NCBI RefSeq assembly: GCF_016920785.2
Contig: NW_024609857.1
Span: 129,635,094 to 129,699,093 of the forward strand
Length of the DNA stretch: 64,000 nucleotides
From: Ixodes scapularis
Taxonomy: Eukaryota > Arthropoda > Arachnida > Ixodida > Ixodidae
Direction: 5' to 3'
Position numbers and translations under genes: made by a program. Of this stretch, positions 28,801 to 39,774 are shown piece after piece (position 1 is the first letter of the stretch; each line of letters opens with the position of its first letter). The notes beneath the pieces were generated by a model. The model did no database searches, was not told the origin of the DNA, and saw only the letters and a list, made by a program, of their open reading frames with translations.

Positions 28801-29684
28801 CTCTCTGAACTTGTCGATGCCATTATCTGGTTCGCTTTCTTGAGCGGTTTGCTTGCCTGATGCTTTTTCTTGGCAATACAAGCTTTTTCAATATGTCCGC
28901 GCTTGTTACAGTATCTGCAGTCCGCGTTCTTGAAACGGCACTCTTGCGGATCATGTTGTCCCGTACACCGGTAGCAACGTCGCCCCTGTTGTGTTGAGGG
29001 CTCCTTGTTCCTCTTTTCCGTCTGGTGCACCTGATGCTCGATTTTGCTCTTGATGTCCTGCTGCTGCTTAAGTGCGCTCTCAGTTCTTACTGCCATGTCA
29101 AAAGCAGCTGCAAACGTCAAATCTTTTTCTGCAAACAGACGTTGCTGCAGCAGCTCGTCGCGTATGCCGCAGACAAATCTGTCGCGTAGCATGATGTCCA
29201 ACGGCAGTCTGGTGTCGCAAAGAGGTGTTGCTGGTGTCCCAGTCGTAGCCCTTGTACCGGAGACCTGACCTGCCGTTGATGGCTGCGATGCCGTCGTTGC
29301 AGCAGTTATCGATGAGGTCAAGGGTATACTGAAATTGCAGTCTGCTGCCAGTTGCTTCAGAGTCGCGACGTAACTGTTGATTGACTCGTCGGCTAGCTGG
29401 TCCCGACGCTGGAACTTGTAGCGACTGTACAGCTCCGAGGCTTGAGGGTCGAAGTGTGTCCCAAGGATCGACACCAGTTCCTCGAACCCGATATCTCCCG
29501 GCGTCCTAGGGGCCACTAAAGCTCGAACGATGTCGTACGTTTCTGGCCCGCAAAGCGTGAGTAGCAGTGCCCGCTTCTTGTCCAAGCTCGTGATAGAATT
29601 AGCCACGAAGTAGAACCCTAAGCGTTCGATCCATGACGCCCATGCCTTGCCTGAGAAGGCTTCGATGGTACCTTGGGTCGGCAT
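25833..29684 (-). CDS. Gypsy-B gag-pol polyprotein, intact
   Basis: One frame of 1283 residues starts 53 bases after the 5' LTR. Gag occupies about 1-235. Two zinc knuckles follow at 237-249 (CYRCTGQHDPQEC) and 256-269 (CRYCNKRGHIEKAC). The protease active site is DSGSA at 336-340. The reverse transcriptase has YLDD at 619-622. RNase H has aspartates at 768 and 835 and a glutamate at about 810. Integrase has the HHCC finger (H987, H990, C1020, C1023) and a DD35E triad at D1051, D1105 and E1141. All catalytic residues seen are intact. Gag and pol are fused without a frameshift, as in several Ty3 lineages, so processing must rely on the protease. There is no envelope gene. The copy is a good candidate for current or very recent activity. 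Confidence 0.95.
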   Translation of the reverse strand: MPTQGTIEAFSGKAWASWIERLGFYFVANSITSLDKKRALLLTLCGPETYDIVRALVAPRTPGDIGFEELVSILGTHFDPQASELYSRYKFQRRDQLADESINSYVATLKQLAADCNFSIPLTSSITAATTASQPSTAGQVSGTRATTGTPATPLCDTRLPLDIMLRDRFVCGIRDELLQQRLFAEKDLTFAAAFDMAVRTESALKQQQDIKSKIEHQVHQTEKRNKEPSTQQGRRCYRCTGQHDPQECRFKNADCRYCNKRGHIEKACIAKKKHQASKPLKKANQIMASTSSESQIPPNAGCSFYELHKLAPDTAVSKFHVTLRIEGKPLEFEVDSGSACSLISEETFRKTWPRNPPKLTHDDVELRTWSGEGLKLLGSLQATVRFKSKDYVLPLLVLKGSGCNLLGRDWFQALHIRLQGINQVRQQNTPPEVQAVLHRHSTVFNEDISGYTGPSVHLELEEGVAPKFCKARSVPLALRSAVTQELFRLQEQDIIEPVQHSEWATPLVLVRKKSGEIRLCGDYRSTVNAVSKKAAYPLPTTGEVLANLRGGTVFSTLDLCQAYQQLKVSEATAAVLTINTIKGLYKVKRLPFGISAAPAIFQRAMETTLADIQGISIYLDDIIVSGESREQHAARLDQVLSRLENAGLRLKKEKCQFAVREAKFLGHRIDAAGIHTTDEKVQAILDAPEPRGRNELQAFLGLLAFYDRFLRNRATVATDLYGLLQKNVPWEWKNKHRVSFQKLKELVKESTVLAHYDENKPLLLSCDASPYGLGAVLAQEDDLKREAPVAFASRTLGAAEKNYSQLDKEGLAVVYAVCHFHEYIAGRHVVIYTDHQPLLGILGSTKPIPHMLSPRMTRWCVKLSAYDYTLVYRRGACHQNADALSRLPLPAKVDEPCIPGDVLMLACSPISNLSPERIAELTEQDDILNRVYRAVQEGNLQKLKGEDYRPYKSIFNELSTVNQCLIRGTRIVAPSACRSQVLNLLHAGHRGMVTMKSAARGYVWWPGIDKDIERKARSCVTCLEHQRSPPQVPVPDWHRASQPWELIHADFAGPLEGKMYLIVVDAYSKWLEVRQMKNIQSSSVIEQFRNLFATFGLPEKVVTDNGTSFVSQETTEFFKENGVKHRTSAPYHPATNGQAERMVQETKRALAKDKTGSLACRIARFLFKQHTTTSVTTGKTPAMMMFGRELTTQITRLGRLESEQKGNTEERKEQQSLSPRGLAVGQDVFVKIFTGTPQWMPGTVSKRIGSRSWLVATERGTVRRHEDHISNRIEKHAEYPVA

Positions 29685-29718
29685 GGCTTGCGGTGGCTGT
29701 CCAGGCTTCGTTGGCTCG

Positions 29719-29736
29719 TACCAGGTCTCGTCGCCA
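29719..29736 (-). promoter_or_regulatory. Gypsy-B primer-binding site
   Basis: One base after the 5' LTR the minus strand reads TGGCGACGAGACCTGGTA. The leading TGG pairs with the CCA end of a tRNA. The tRNA is not identified. Confidence 0.65.
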
Positions 29737-29737
29737 G

Positions 29738-29921
29738 TGTTGTATTCGAGTAGGCAGAAAGACTACCGCCGAATACTTCGTATTTATTCTGGTCCGGCCG
29801 TTGCGACCGGTCGGCAGATCGAGAGCTTGCGAGTGCCCGCGTTCTGCGTGTGCGCGCGTTCTGTGGTTGCTGTGCCAGCATCGTCGTCCTCTAGCACAGT
29901 GTTCCGACACCGGGTATAACA
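29738..29921 (-). repeat. Gypsy-B 5' LTR
   Basis: The 184-bp LTR has TG/CA ends. It is identical by eye to the left LTR except for the 60-bp insertion there. Confidence 0.95.
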
Positions 29922-30139
29922 AGAGCCAAACCTGACCTCCCTTGGCAACAGTCTGGGTATTTTGGCCCTAATTCGCCAAACAAGTGCCAAACTTAGGCTT
30001 CACTGCCTGGTAGTTCGGCTGTCATCTGGCATCTTTGGGCCTAAATCGCCTAACAAATGCTAGAGTTAGGCTTACTGCCCGATAGTTCGGCAGATATTTT
30101 GCATTTTTGGGCCAAAATCGCCAAACTAATGCCAAAGTT

Positions 30140-30300
30140 AGGCTTCACGTTTTGATAGTTCGGTTGTCATCTGGCACCTTCGGGCCAAAATCACCACAAA
30201 TGTGCCAGAGTTAGGGCTTACTACCTTGTAGTTCGGTTGACATCTGGCATCTTTGGGCCCAAGTCGCCAACGAGTGCCAAAGTTAGGCTTCGCTTCCCAA
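30140..30300. repeat. Left-edge diverged satellite block, copy 1
   Basis: This block contains units with GGCACCTTCGGGCC, TTAGGGCTTACTACCTTGTA and GGCATCTTTGGGCCC. It is repeated almost exactly at 36778-36938 near the other end, about 6.64 kb away, leading again into ordinary 72-bp units. Confidence 0.8.
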
Positions 30301-33300
30301 TAGTTCGGCTGTCATCTGGCAGCTACGGGCCAAAGTCGCCAAACAAGTGCCAAAGTTAGGCTTCGCTTCCCGATAGTTCGGCTGTCATCTGGCAGCTACG
30401 GGCCAAGTCGCCAAACAAGTGCCAAAGTTAGGCTTCGCTTCCCAATAGTTCGGCTGTCATCTGGCAGCTACGGGCCAAGTCGCCAAACAAGTGCCAAAGT
30501 TAGGCTTGGCTTCCCGATAGTTCGGCTGTCATCTGGCAGCTACGGGCCAAGTCGCCAAACAAGTGCCAAAGTTAGGCTTCGCTTCCCGATAGTTCGGCTG
30601 TCATCTGGCAGCTACGGGCCAAGTCGCCAAACAAGTGCCAAAGTTAGGCTTGGCTTCCCGATAGTTCGGCTGTCATCTGGCAGCTACGGGCCAAGTCGCC
30701 AAACAAGTGCCAAAGTTAGGCTTCGCTTCCCGATAGTTCGGCTGTCATCTGGCAGCTACGGGCCAAGTCGCCAAACAAGTGCCAAAGTTAGGCTTCGCTT
30801 CCCAATAGTTCGGCTGTCATCTGGCAGCTACGGGCCAAGTCGCCAAACAAGTGCCAAAGTTAGGCTTGGCTTCCCGATAGTTCGGCTGTCATCTGGCAGC
30901 TACGGGCCAAGTCGCCAAACAAGTGCCAAAGTTAGGCTTCGCTTCCCGATAGTTCGGCTGTCATCTGGCAGCTACGGGCCAAGTCGCCAAACAAGTGCCA
31001 AAGTTAGGCTTCGCTTCCCAATAGTTCGGCTGTCATCTGGCAGCTACGGGCCAAGTCGCCAAACAAGTGCCAAAGTTAGGCTTGGCTTCCCGATAGTTCG
31101 GCTGTCATCTGGCAGCTACGGGCCAAGTCGCCAAACAAGTGCCAAAGTTAGGCTTCGCTTCCCGATAGTTCGGCTGTCATCTGGCAGCTACGGGCCAAGT
31201 CGCCAAACAAGTGCCAAAGTTAGGCTTGGCTTCCCGATAGTTCGGCTGTCATCTGGCAGCTACGGGCCAAGTCGCCAAACAAGTGCCAAAGTTAGGCTTC
31301 GCTTCCCGATAGTTCGGCTGTCATCTGGCAGCTACGGGCCAAGTCGCCAAACAAGTGCCAAAGTTAGGCTTCGCTTCCCAATAGTTCGGCTGTCATCTGG
31401 CAGCTACGGGCCAAGTCGCCACACAAGTGCCAAAGTTAGGCTTGGCTTCCCGATAGTTCGGCTGTCATCTGGCAGCTACGGGCCAAGTCGCCAAACAAGT
31501 GCCAAAGTTAGGCTTCGCTTCCCGATAGTTCGGCTGTCATCTGGCAGCTACGGGCCAAGTCGCCAAACAAGTGCCAAAGTTAGGCTTGGCTTCCCGATAG
31601 TTCGGCTGTCATCTGGCAGCTACGGGCCAAGTCGCCAAACAAGTGCCAAAGTTAGGCTTCGCTTCCCGATAGTTCGGCTGTCATCTGGCAGCTACGGGCC
31701 AAGTCGCCAAACAAGTGCCAAAGTTAGGCTTCGCTTCCCAATAGTTCGGCTGTCATCTGGCAGCTACGGGCCAAGTCGCCAAACAAGTGCCAAAGTTAGG
31801 CTTGGCTTCCCGATAGTTCGGCTGTCATCTGGCAGCTACGGGCCAAGTCGCCAAACAAGTGCCAAAGTTAGGCTTCGCTTCCCGATAGTTCAGCTGTCAT
31901 CTGGCAGCTACGGGCCAAGTCGCCAAACAAGTGCCAAAGTTAGGCTTGGCTTCCCGATAGTTCGGTTGTCATCTGGCAGCTACGGGCCAAGTCGCCAAAC
32001 AAGTGCCAAAGTTAGGCTTCGCTTCCCGATAGTTCGGCTGTCATCTGGCAGCTACGGGCCAAGTCGCCAAACAAGTGCCAAAGTTAGGCTTCGCTTCCCA
32101 ATAGTTCGGCTGTCATCTGGCAGCTACGGGCCAAGTCGCCAAACAAGTGCCAAAGTTAGGCTTGGCTTCCCGATAGTTCGGCTGTCATCTGGCAGCTACG
32201 GGCCAAAGTCGCCAAACAAGTGCCAAAGTTAGGCTTCGCTTCCCGATAGTTCGGCTGTCATCTGGCAGCTACGGACCAAGTCGCCAAACAAGTGCCAAAG
32301 TTAGGCTTCGCTTCCCGATAGTTCGGCTGTCATCTGGCAGCTACGGGCCAAGTCGCCAAACAAGTGCCAAAGTTAGGCTTCGCTTCCCAATAGTTCGGCT
32401 GTCATCTGGCAGCTACGGGCCAAGTCGCCAAACGAGTGCCAAAGTTAGGCTTCGCTTCCCAATAGTTCGGCTGTCATCTGGCAGCTACGGGCCAAAGTCG
32501 CCAAACAAGTGCCAAAGTTAGGCTTCGCTTCCCGATAGTTCGGCTGTCATCTGGCAGCTACGGGCCAAGTCGCCAAACAAGTGCCAAAGTTAGGCTTCGC
32601 TTCCCAATAGTTCGGCTGTCATCTGGCAGCTACGGGCCAAGTCGCCAAACAAGTGCCAAAGTCAGGCTTGGCTTCCCGATAGTTCGGCTGTCATCTGGCA
32701 GCTACGGGCCAAGTTGCCAAACAAGTGCCAAAGTTAGGCTTCGCTTCCCGATAGTTCGGTTGTCATCTGGCAGCTACGGGCCAAGTCGCCAAACAAGTGC
32801 CAAAGTTAGGCTTGGCTTCCCGATAGTTCGGCTGTCATCTGGCAGCTACGGGCCAAGTCGCCAAACAAGTGCCAAAGTTAGGCTTCGCTTCCCAATAGTT
32901 CGGCTGTCATCTGGCAGCTACGGGCCAAGTCGCCAAACAAGTGCCAAAGTCAGGCTTGGCTTCCCGATAGTTCGGCTGTCATCTGGCAGCTACGGGCCAA
33001 GTCGCCAAACAAGTGCCAAAGTTAGGCTTCGCTTCCCGATAGTTCGGCTGTCCTCTGGCAGCTACGGACCAAGTCGCCAAACAAGTGCCAAAGTTAGGCT
33101 TCGCTTCCCGATAGTTCGGCTGTCATCTGGCAGCTACGGGCCAAGTCGCCAAACAAGTGCCAAAGTTAGGCTTCGCTTCCCAATAGTTCGGCTGTCATCT
33201 GGCAGCTACGGGCCAAGTCGCCAAACAAGTGCCAAAGTTAGGCTTGGCTTCCCGATAGTTCGGCTGCCATCTGGCAGCTACGGGCCAAAGTCGCCAAACA

Positions 33301-36300
33301 AGTGCCAAAGTTAGGCTTCGCTTCCCGATAGTTCGGCTGTCATCTGGCAGCTACGGACCAAGTCGCCAAACAAGTGCCAAAGTTAGGCTTCGCTTCCCGA
33401 TAGTTCGGCTGTCATCTGGCAGCTACGGGCCAAGTCGCCAAACAAGTGCCAAAGTTAGGCTTCGCTTCCCAATAGTTCGGCTGTCATCTGGCAGCTACGG
33501 GCCAAGTCGCCAAACGAGTGCCAAAGTTAGGCTTCGCTTCCCAATAGTTCGGCTGTCATCTGGCAGCTACGGGCCAAAGTCGCCAAACAAGTGCCAAAGT
33601 TAGGCTTCGCTTCCCGATAGTTCGGCTGTCATCTGGCAGCTACGGGCCAAGTCGCCAAACAAGTGCCAAAGTTAGGCTTCGCTTCCCAATAGTTCGGCTG
33701 TCATCTGGCAGCTACGGGCCAAGTCGCCAAACAAGTGCCAAAGTCAGGCTTGGCTTCCCGATAGTTCGGCTGTCATCTGGCAGCTACGGGCCAAGTCGCC
33801 AAACAAGTGCCAAAGTTAGGCTTCGCTTCCCGATAGTTCGGCTGTCATCTGGCAGCTACGGGCCAAGTCGCCAAACAAGTGCCAAAGTTAGGCTTGGCTT
33901 CCCGATAGTTCGGCTGTCATCTGGCAGCTACGGGCCAAGTCGCCAAACAAGTGCCAAAGTTAGGCTTCGCTTCCCGATAGTTCGGCTGTCATCTGGCAGC
34001 TACGGGCCAAGTCGCCAAACAAGTGCCAAAGTTAGGCTTCGCTTCCCAATAGTTCGGCTGTCATCTGGCAGCTACGGGCCAAGTCGCCAAACAAGTGCCA
34101 AAGTTAGGCTTGGCTTCCCGATAGTTCGGCTGTCATCTGGCAGCTACGGGCCAAGTCGCCAAACAAGTGCCAAAGTTAGGCTTCGCTTCCCGATAGTTCG
34201 GCTGTCATCTGGCAGCTACGGGCCAAGTCGCCAAACAAGTGCCAAAGTTAGGCTTGGCTTCCCGATAGTTCGGCTGTCATCTGGCAGCTACGGGCCAAGT
34301 CGCCAAACAAGTGCCAAAGTTAGGCTTCGCTTCCCGATAGTTCGGCTGTCATCTGGCAGCTACGGGCCAAGTCGCCAAACAAGTGCCAAAGTTAGGCTTG
34401 GCTTCCCGATAGTTCGGTTGTCATCTGGCAGCTACGGGCCAAGTCGCCAAACAAGTGCCAAAGTTAGGCTTCGCTTCCCGATAGTTCGGCTGTCATCTGG
34501 CAGCTACGGGCCAAGTCGCCAAACAAGTGCCAAAGTTAGGCTTCGCTTCCCAATAGTTCGGCTGTCATCTGGCAGCTACGGGCCAAGTCGCCAAACAAGT
34601 GCCAAAGTTAGGCTTGGCTTCCCGATAGTTCGGCTGTCATCTGGCAGCTACGGGCCAAAGTCGCCAAACAAGTGCCAAAGTTAGGCTTCGCTTCCCGATA
34701 GTTCGGCTGTCATCTGGCAGCTACGGACCAAGTCGCCAAACAAGTGCCAAAGTTAGGCTTCGCTTCCCGATAGTTCGGCTGTCATCTGGCAGCTACGGGC
34801 CAAGTCGCCAAACAAGTGCCAAAGTTAGGCTTCGCTTCCCAATAGTTCGGCTGTCATCTGGCAGCTACGGGCCAAGTCGCCAAACGAGTGCCAAAGTTAG
34901 GCTTCGCTTCCCAATAGTTCGGCTGTCATCTGGCAGCTACGGGCCAAAGTCGCCAAACAAGTGCCAAAGTTAGGCTTCGCTTCCCGATAGTTCGGCTGTC
35001 ATCTGGCAGCTACGGGCCAAGTCGCCAAACAAGTGCCAAAGTTAGGCTTCGCTTCCCAATAGTTCGGCTGTCATCTGGCAGCTACGGGCCAAGTCGCCAA
35101 ACAAGTGACAAAGTCAGGCTTGGCTTCCCGATAGTTCGGCTGTCATCTGGCAGCTACGGGCCAAGTCGCCAAACAAGTGCCAAAGTTAGGCTTCGCTTCC
35201 CGATAGTTCGGCTGTCATCTGGCAGCTACGGGCCAAGTCGCCAAACAAGTGCCAAAGTTAGGCTTGGCTTCCCGATAGTTCGGCTGTCATCTGGCAGCTA
35301 CGGGCCAAGTCGCCAAACAAGTGCCAAAGTTAGGCTTCGCTTCCCGATAGTTCGGCTGTCATCTGGCAGCTACGGGCCAAGTCGCCAAACAAGTGCCAAA
35401 GTTAGGCTTCGCTTCCCAATAGTTCGGCTGTCATCTGGCAGCTACGGGCCAAGTCGCCAAACAAGTGCCAAAGTTAGGCTTCGCTTCCCGATAGTTCGGC
35501 TGTCATCTGGCAGCTACGGGCCAAGTCGCCAAACAAGTGCCAAAGTTAGGCTTGGCTTCCCGATAGTTCGGCTGTCATCTGGCAGCTACGGGCCAAGTCG
35601 CCAAACAAGTGCCAAAGTTAGGCTTCGCTTCCCGATGGTTCGGCTGTCATCTGGCAGCTACGGGCCAAGTCGCCAAACAAGTGCCAAAGTTAGGCTTCGC
35701 TTCCCAATAGTTCGGCTGTCATCTGGCAGCTACGGGCCAAGTCGCCAAACAAGTGCCAAAGTTAGGCTTGGCTTCCCGATAGTTCGGCTGTCATCTGGCA
35801 GCTACGGGCCAAGTCGCCAAACAAGTGCCAAAGTTAGGCTTCGCTTCCCGATAGTTCAGCTGTCATCTGGCAGCTACGGGCCAAGTCGCCAAACAAGTGC
35901 CAAAGTTAGGCTTGGCTTCCCGATAGTTCGGTTGTCATCTGGCAGCTACGGGCCAAGTCGCCAAACAAGTGCCAAAGTTAGGCTTCGCTTCCCGATAGTT
36001 CGGCTGTCATCTGGCAGCTACGGGCCAAGTCGCCAAACAAGTGCCAAAGTTAGGCTTCGCTTCCCAATAGTTCGGCTGTCATCTGGCAGCTACGGGCCAA
36101 GTCGCCAAACAAGTGCCAAAGTTAGGCTTGGCTTCCCGATAGTTCGGCTGTCATCTGGCAGCTACGGGCCAAAGTCGCCAAACAAGTGCCAAAGTTAGGC
36201 TTCGCTTCCCGATAGTTCGGCTGTCATCTGGCAGCTACGGACCAAGTCGCCAAACAAGTGCCAAAGTTAGGCTTCGCTTCCCGATAGTTCGGCTGTCATC

Positions 36301-36777
36301 TGGCAGCTACGGGCCAAGTCGCCAAACAAGTGCCAAAGTTAGGCTTCGCTTCCCAATAGTTCGGCTGTCATCTGGCAGCTACGGGCCAAGTCGCCAAACA
36401 AGTGCCAAAGTTAGGCTTGGCTTCCCGATAGTTCGGCTGTCATCTGGCAGCTACGGGCCAAGTCGCCAAACAAGTGCCAAAGTTAGGCTTGGCTTCCCGA
36501 TAGTTCGGCTGTCATCTGGCAGCTACGGGCCAAAGTCGCCAAACAAGTGCCAAAGTTAGGCTTCGCTTCCCAATAGTTCGGCTGTCATCTGGCAGCTACG
36601 GGCCAAGTCGCCAAACAAGTGCCAAAGTTAGGCTTGGCTTCCCGATAGTTCGGCTGTCATCTGGCAGCTACGGGCCAAAGTCGCCAAACAAGTGCCAAAG
36701 TTAGGCTTGGCTTCCCGATAGTTCGGCTGTCATCTGGCAGCTACGGACCAAAGACGCCAACCAAGTGCCAAAGTTAG

Positions 36778-36938
36778 GCTTCACTTTTTGATAGTTCGGT
36801 TGTCATCTGGCACCTTCGGGCCAAAATCGCCACAGATGTGCCAGAGTTAGGGCTTACTACCTTGTAGTTCGGTTGACATCTGGCATCTTTGGGCCCAAGT
36901 CGCCAACGAGTGCCAAAGTTAGGCTTCGCTTCCCAATA
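36778..36938. repeat. Diverged satellite block, copy 2
   Basis: This is a direct copy of the 30140-30300 edge block with a handful of differences, followed by the same transition into standard units. It indicates that the array's left edge was duplicated, probably by unequal exchange. Confidence 0.8.
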
Positions 36939-37275
36939 GTTCGGCTGTCATCTGGCAGCTACGGGCCAAAGTCGCCAAACAAGTGCCAAAGTTAGGCTTC
37001 GCTTCCCGATAGTTCGGCTGTCATCTGGCAGCTACGGGCCAAGTCGCCAAACAAGTGCCAAAGTTAGGCTTCGCTTCCCAATAGTTCGGCTGTCATCTGG
37101 CAGCTACGGGCCAAGTCGCCAAACAAGTGCCAAAGTTAGGCTTGGCTTCCCGATAGTTCGGCTGTCATCTGGCAGCTACGGACCAAAGTCGCCAACGAAG
37201 TGCCAAAGTTAGGCATCGCTTCCCGATAGTTCGGCTGTCATCTGACAGCTGCGGGCCAAAGTTGCCATACAAGTG

Positions 37276-37536
37276 CCAGAACTAGGCTTACTGCGGCTGA
37301 TAAGGTATTTGATGTACGCGGGTGGTCTTCATCTTAATTAAATATAAATCAAGTTTTATTCGGCTGGCCACTTTATCTTATGTTGGGTGCCTCTTGATTT
37401 CTCCAGTCCAGAGGTTGGCTGAATGTTTTGACGCGGCTCGACCAGGCTTTGCAAACGCAAACTGTGCCGGATGTTGTACTCGCGCGTAGGTACACACGCC
37501 AATACTGGGACGTGCCGTGAGACTGGTTCGACATTA
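37276..37536. other. Unique sequence after the satellite
   Basis: Internal part of the large TIR element with no gene or repeat seen. Confidence 0.4.
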
Positions 37537-37847
37537 AGGCGCGTTCACAGCGGCGATGCGATCTAGTCGCGCGATAACTTTCATCGCAAAAGCGACCGTC
37601 GCGGGCAAAAAGCGACGGGATTTGAGCAGTTGCTTGCTGACCCGACTTTTTGCAATGCGATCTAGTCGGGGAGAGGCTGAGCCAATCAACGGCGTTCGGA
37701 GCGAGAGTTTTTGAGAAGCGACTCGCCAACGAAGGTGTTGGACTCGCTCATCGCGCACGCCAGATAGACCATCCAATTACTTTTTTTTTTTGCGATGCGA
37801 TTTAGTTGCATCGCGCGACTTCTTACATCCCCGGTGTGAATGCGCCT
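37537..37847. mobile_element. Harbinger-type MITE with TTA target duplication
   Basis: The ends read AGGCGCGTTCACAGCGG and, from the right, AGGCGCATTCACACCGG. TTA flanks both sides (37534-37536 and 37848-37850). The interior repeats GCGATGCGATCTAGTCG-like words in both orientations and has no coding capacity. Confidence 0.8.
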
Positions 37848-37850
37848 TTA

Positions 37851-38177
37851 CAGAAAGTTCTGCCATCGAGCTAGCAATGCGCGAGACTGATGTGCACACG
37901 TCTCCTCAACAGATATCATTATTAGGCGGCGCATTGCAAAAGCAAGCGTGGCTCTGTGCGTGTATTGCATTGTGATAGAGCACTGTCAAATTCTAGCGAT
38001 AACAAAGAGCGGAAGCTACCGGGGCTCCGTGGTGCGGCTCCCGCATCACACTTGGGGAATGAAAATGAAACCCCGGAACTTGTACTATTTTAGCGTGTTG
38101 GTACTTTTTAAACATTTCGAAATTGGAGACAAAAAAGGGAGGATACAGACAGGACAATCTGTCAACTTCAACAACAT
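37851..38177. other. Non-coding stretch
   Basis: No feature is recognised. It may contain the decayed upstream part of the following Penelope fragment. Confidence 0.35.
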
Positions 38178-38576
38178 TTGTTTTCGGCTTCAAGCTCAAA
38201 ACCCACTTATTTCATGGGAGTGGGGAACAAGAGAAAGCGGGAGGAAGTGTACGCGATTTCCCTGTCCTGCGGGGCCAGGTACGTCGGACAAACGAGGCGA
38301 TGCCCCAACGACCGACTCCGAAAACATCAAATGGACGCCGAAAGAGCTGCTTCAGATTCTCGGCACCCGATCGTCATTCACGGGAGAAAATGTCCCGCCT
38401 GCGCTCTTAATTTTGCCGGCGCGACAGCCATGGGAGGCCACTGCGAGCGAGTCGGGAGAGAAATAATTGAGGCCTATTGGATGGCGACAAACCCGCAAAA
38501 CATAAGCACCCCTTCCTTTTCGCTCTCAAGAAAGGAGATGATCTTTCTGAGGCCCACAATGGAAGCCGAACGCTGA
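38178..38576 (+). pseudogene. Penelope-like GIY-YIG endonuclease fragment
   Basis: The frame shows VYAISLSCGARYVGQTRR, NDRLRKHQ, a CPAC zinc-binding pair and REIIEAYWM, which carries the expected catalytic glutamate. This is the C-terminal endonuclease of Penelope-like elements, which nicks the target for priming. It ends at a TGA at 38574-38576. The reverse transcriptase part is absent, so the copy is 5'-truncated, but the endonuclease itself looks uninterrupted. Confidence 0.8.
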
Positions 38577-39774
38577 CAGACTAGGCAAGGCGACAAGGTC
38601 ACCGGCAGAAGCGGCCTTTCCTTTCATGCGTTGTTGATGCCCCTTCGACCTCGCCTTTTGCAAATCCTCCCCACCTACTTTTGTGTCTTCTTGTGGCTGT
38701 CAGCGAGCGCGACAGCCGCTTTAAGCAAATCAAAAGGGTGGAGCGAAACGCGTGACCCGGCGTGACCTCTCTGCGTAGGACGCGTAGGACAAAAACGTTT
38801 GGACGAAAATTTGTCACGTGAGTCCCTCTGTCACGCTGATGGGATCTCTGGGGCTGTTGCTTTCGCCGTTTGCCTAGTTATAGAAATAGGCGGGCCACGT
38901 AGGTCCGGTTTTCGAAATGCGCTTTTCAGTGTTCTGTTGCTTCCGCGCGTTGCAGACGCGGCCATGTTTCTTCGTCGTAAACGGCCGGAATACGTCCATG
39001 CCAATTTTTCGGTAACAGCCATTTTTTTTCACTGCAGTTGGTAGAATTCTTGTGATGTGTTTGTTGGACACGCTTTGACAAAAACTGCTCTTCACCGACG
39101 AAGAGACGCCAGTTGAATGTGCGTAACCTTCTTTCTCGAGTGTGTTTGCGGGGTACCTGAGTTGGATTATGCATCTATCAAGGATTACATGATATCGCAG
39201 TTTTATTAGTAAGTACACTGCAAGCATGCTTCTGATTGTAGTCCTGCTTTCCTCTCAATCTCCGTGGTTTTTTGTGTGATAAGTTTTGCTTGGCGTGAGG
39301 ACAGTGTTAAATCTATTTTATAACTTGCTCTTCGTTTTACAGAGAAATGTGACCTCTTTAAATATGTCGAGAATACACTGTGTGTAATGATAATAGTTTA
39401 ATAAACTTCTGGGAGCGATCGAAAAAATGTTGTGATTGGATATGCCACAAACGATATGCAACGTACACATACTTGCACGGCGTTCGGCCAATACGGAGCA
39501 GACGCATCGTAGACTATTCGCACAATATTGCGCGAACGCTAGGTTGGGGCAGAATGGCTGTACGGCAATACCTGCCGGATATCAAACGGTGGTGCAAAAC
39601 TGGACATTTGAGCGATATTGGAACCGACTTTCGGCCGGTACTGGCACGATAATGCAAAGTATTGCCGTGCTGCTAGGGAACGGAGGGGATGACATCTAAC
39701 CATCGTGTTTCCAACGCTTATTTAATTTAATTCTCTTCCGGGGCGCGTGAAAGCACTTCTGTCACACAACAGAG
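38577..39774. other. Non-coding interior of the large TIR element
   Basis: I see no supported gene, transposase or repeat. Short frames lack domains. Confidence 0.4.

Larger units (their letters stand above)
25375..29921 (-). mobile_element. Gypsy-B: recent, intact Ty3/gypsy retrotransposon
   Basis: The 4,547-bp element has TGTTGTA...ATAACA LTRs, a five-base target duplication AGAGC (25370-25374 and 29922-29926), a primer-binding site, one uninterrupted gag-pol frame and a polypurine tract. Apart from a 60-bp insertion in the left LTR, the two LTRs look identical, which implies recent insertion. It lies inside the first satellite-like units of the large TIR element. Confidence 0.95.
29927..37275. 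repeat. 72-bp satellite array, about 100 units with higher-order structure
   Basis: The consensus unit reads GCCAAGTCGCCAAACAAGTG, CCAAAGTTAGGCTTCGCTTC, CCGATAGTTCGGCTGTCATC, TGGCAGCTACGG. Three common subtypes differ at two positions: TCGCTTCCCA (a), TCGCTTCCCG (b) and TGGCTTCCCG (c). Between about 31009 and 32088 the order a-c-b-c-b repeats three times as a 360-bp higher-order unit. A 73-bp variant with an extra A (GGCCAAAGTCG) recurs at about 32205, 32490, 33290, 33570, 34660, 34945, 36170, 36530 and 36675, marking kilobase-scale block duplications. Diverged units lie at both edges. Open frames of 24-residue repeats are a by-product of the period. Confidence 0.95.

Noticed and set aside
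31966..36198. Long open frames of 24-residue repeats (SSGSYGPSRQTSAKVRL type) in the satellite
   Set aside because: They exist only because 72 is divisible by three. They begin and end wherever a 73-bp or mutated unit occurs and have no start context or domain.
29927..37275. CRISPR-like regular array
   Set aside because: Units are directly abutting with no unique spacers, and the genome is eukaryotic. It is a satellite.
39380..39699. Frames resembling small proteins inside the TIR element
   Set aside because: No domain, no transposase signature and overlapping alternative frames of equal length.
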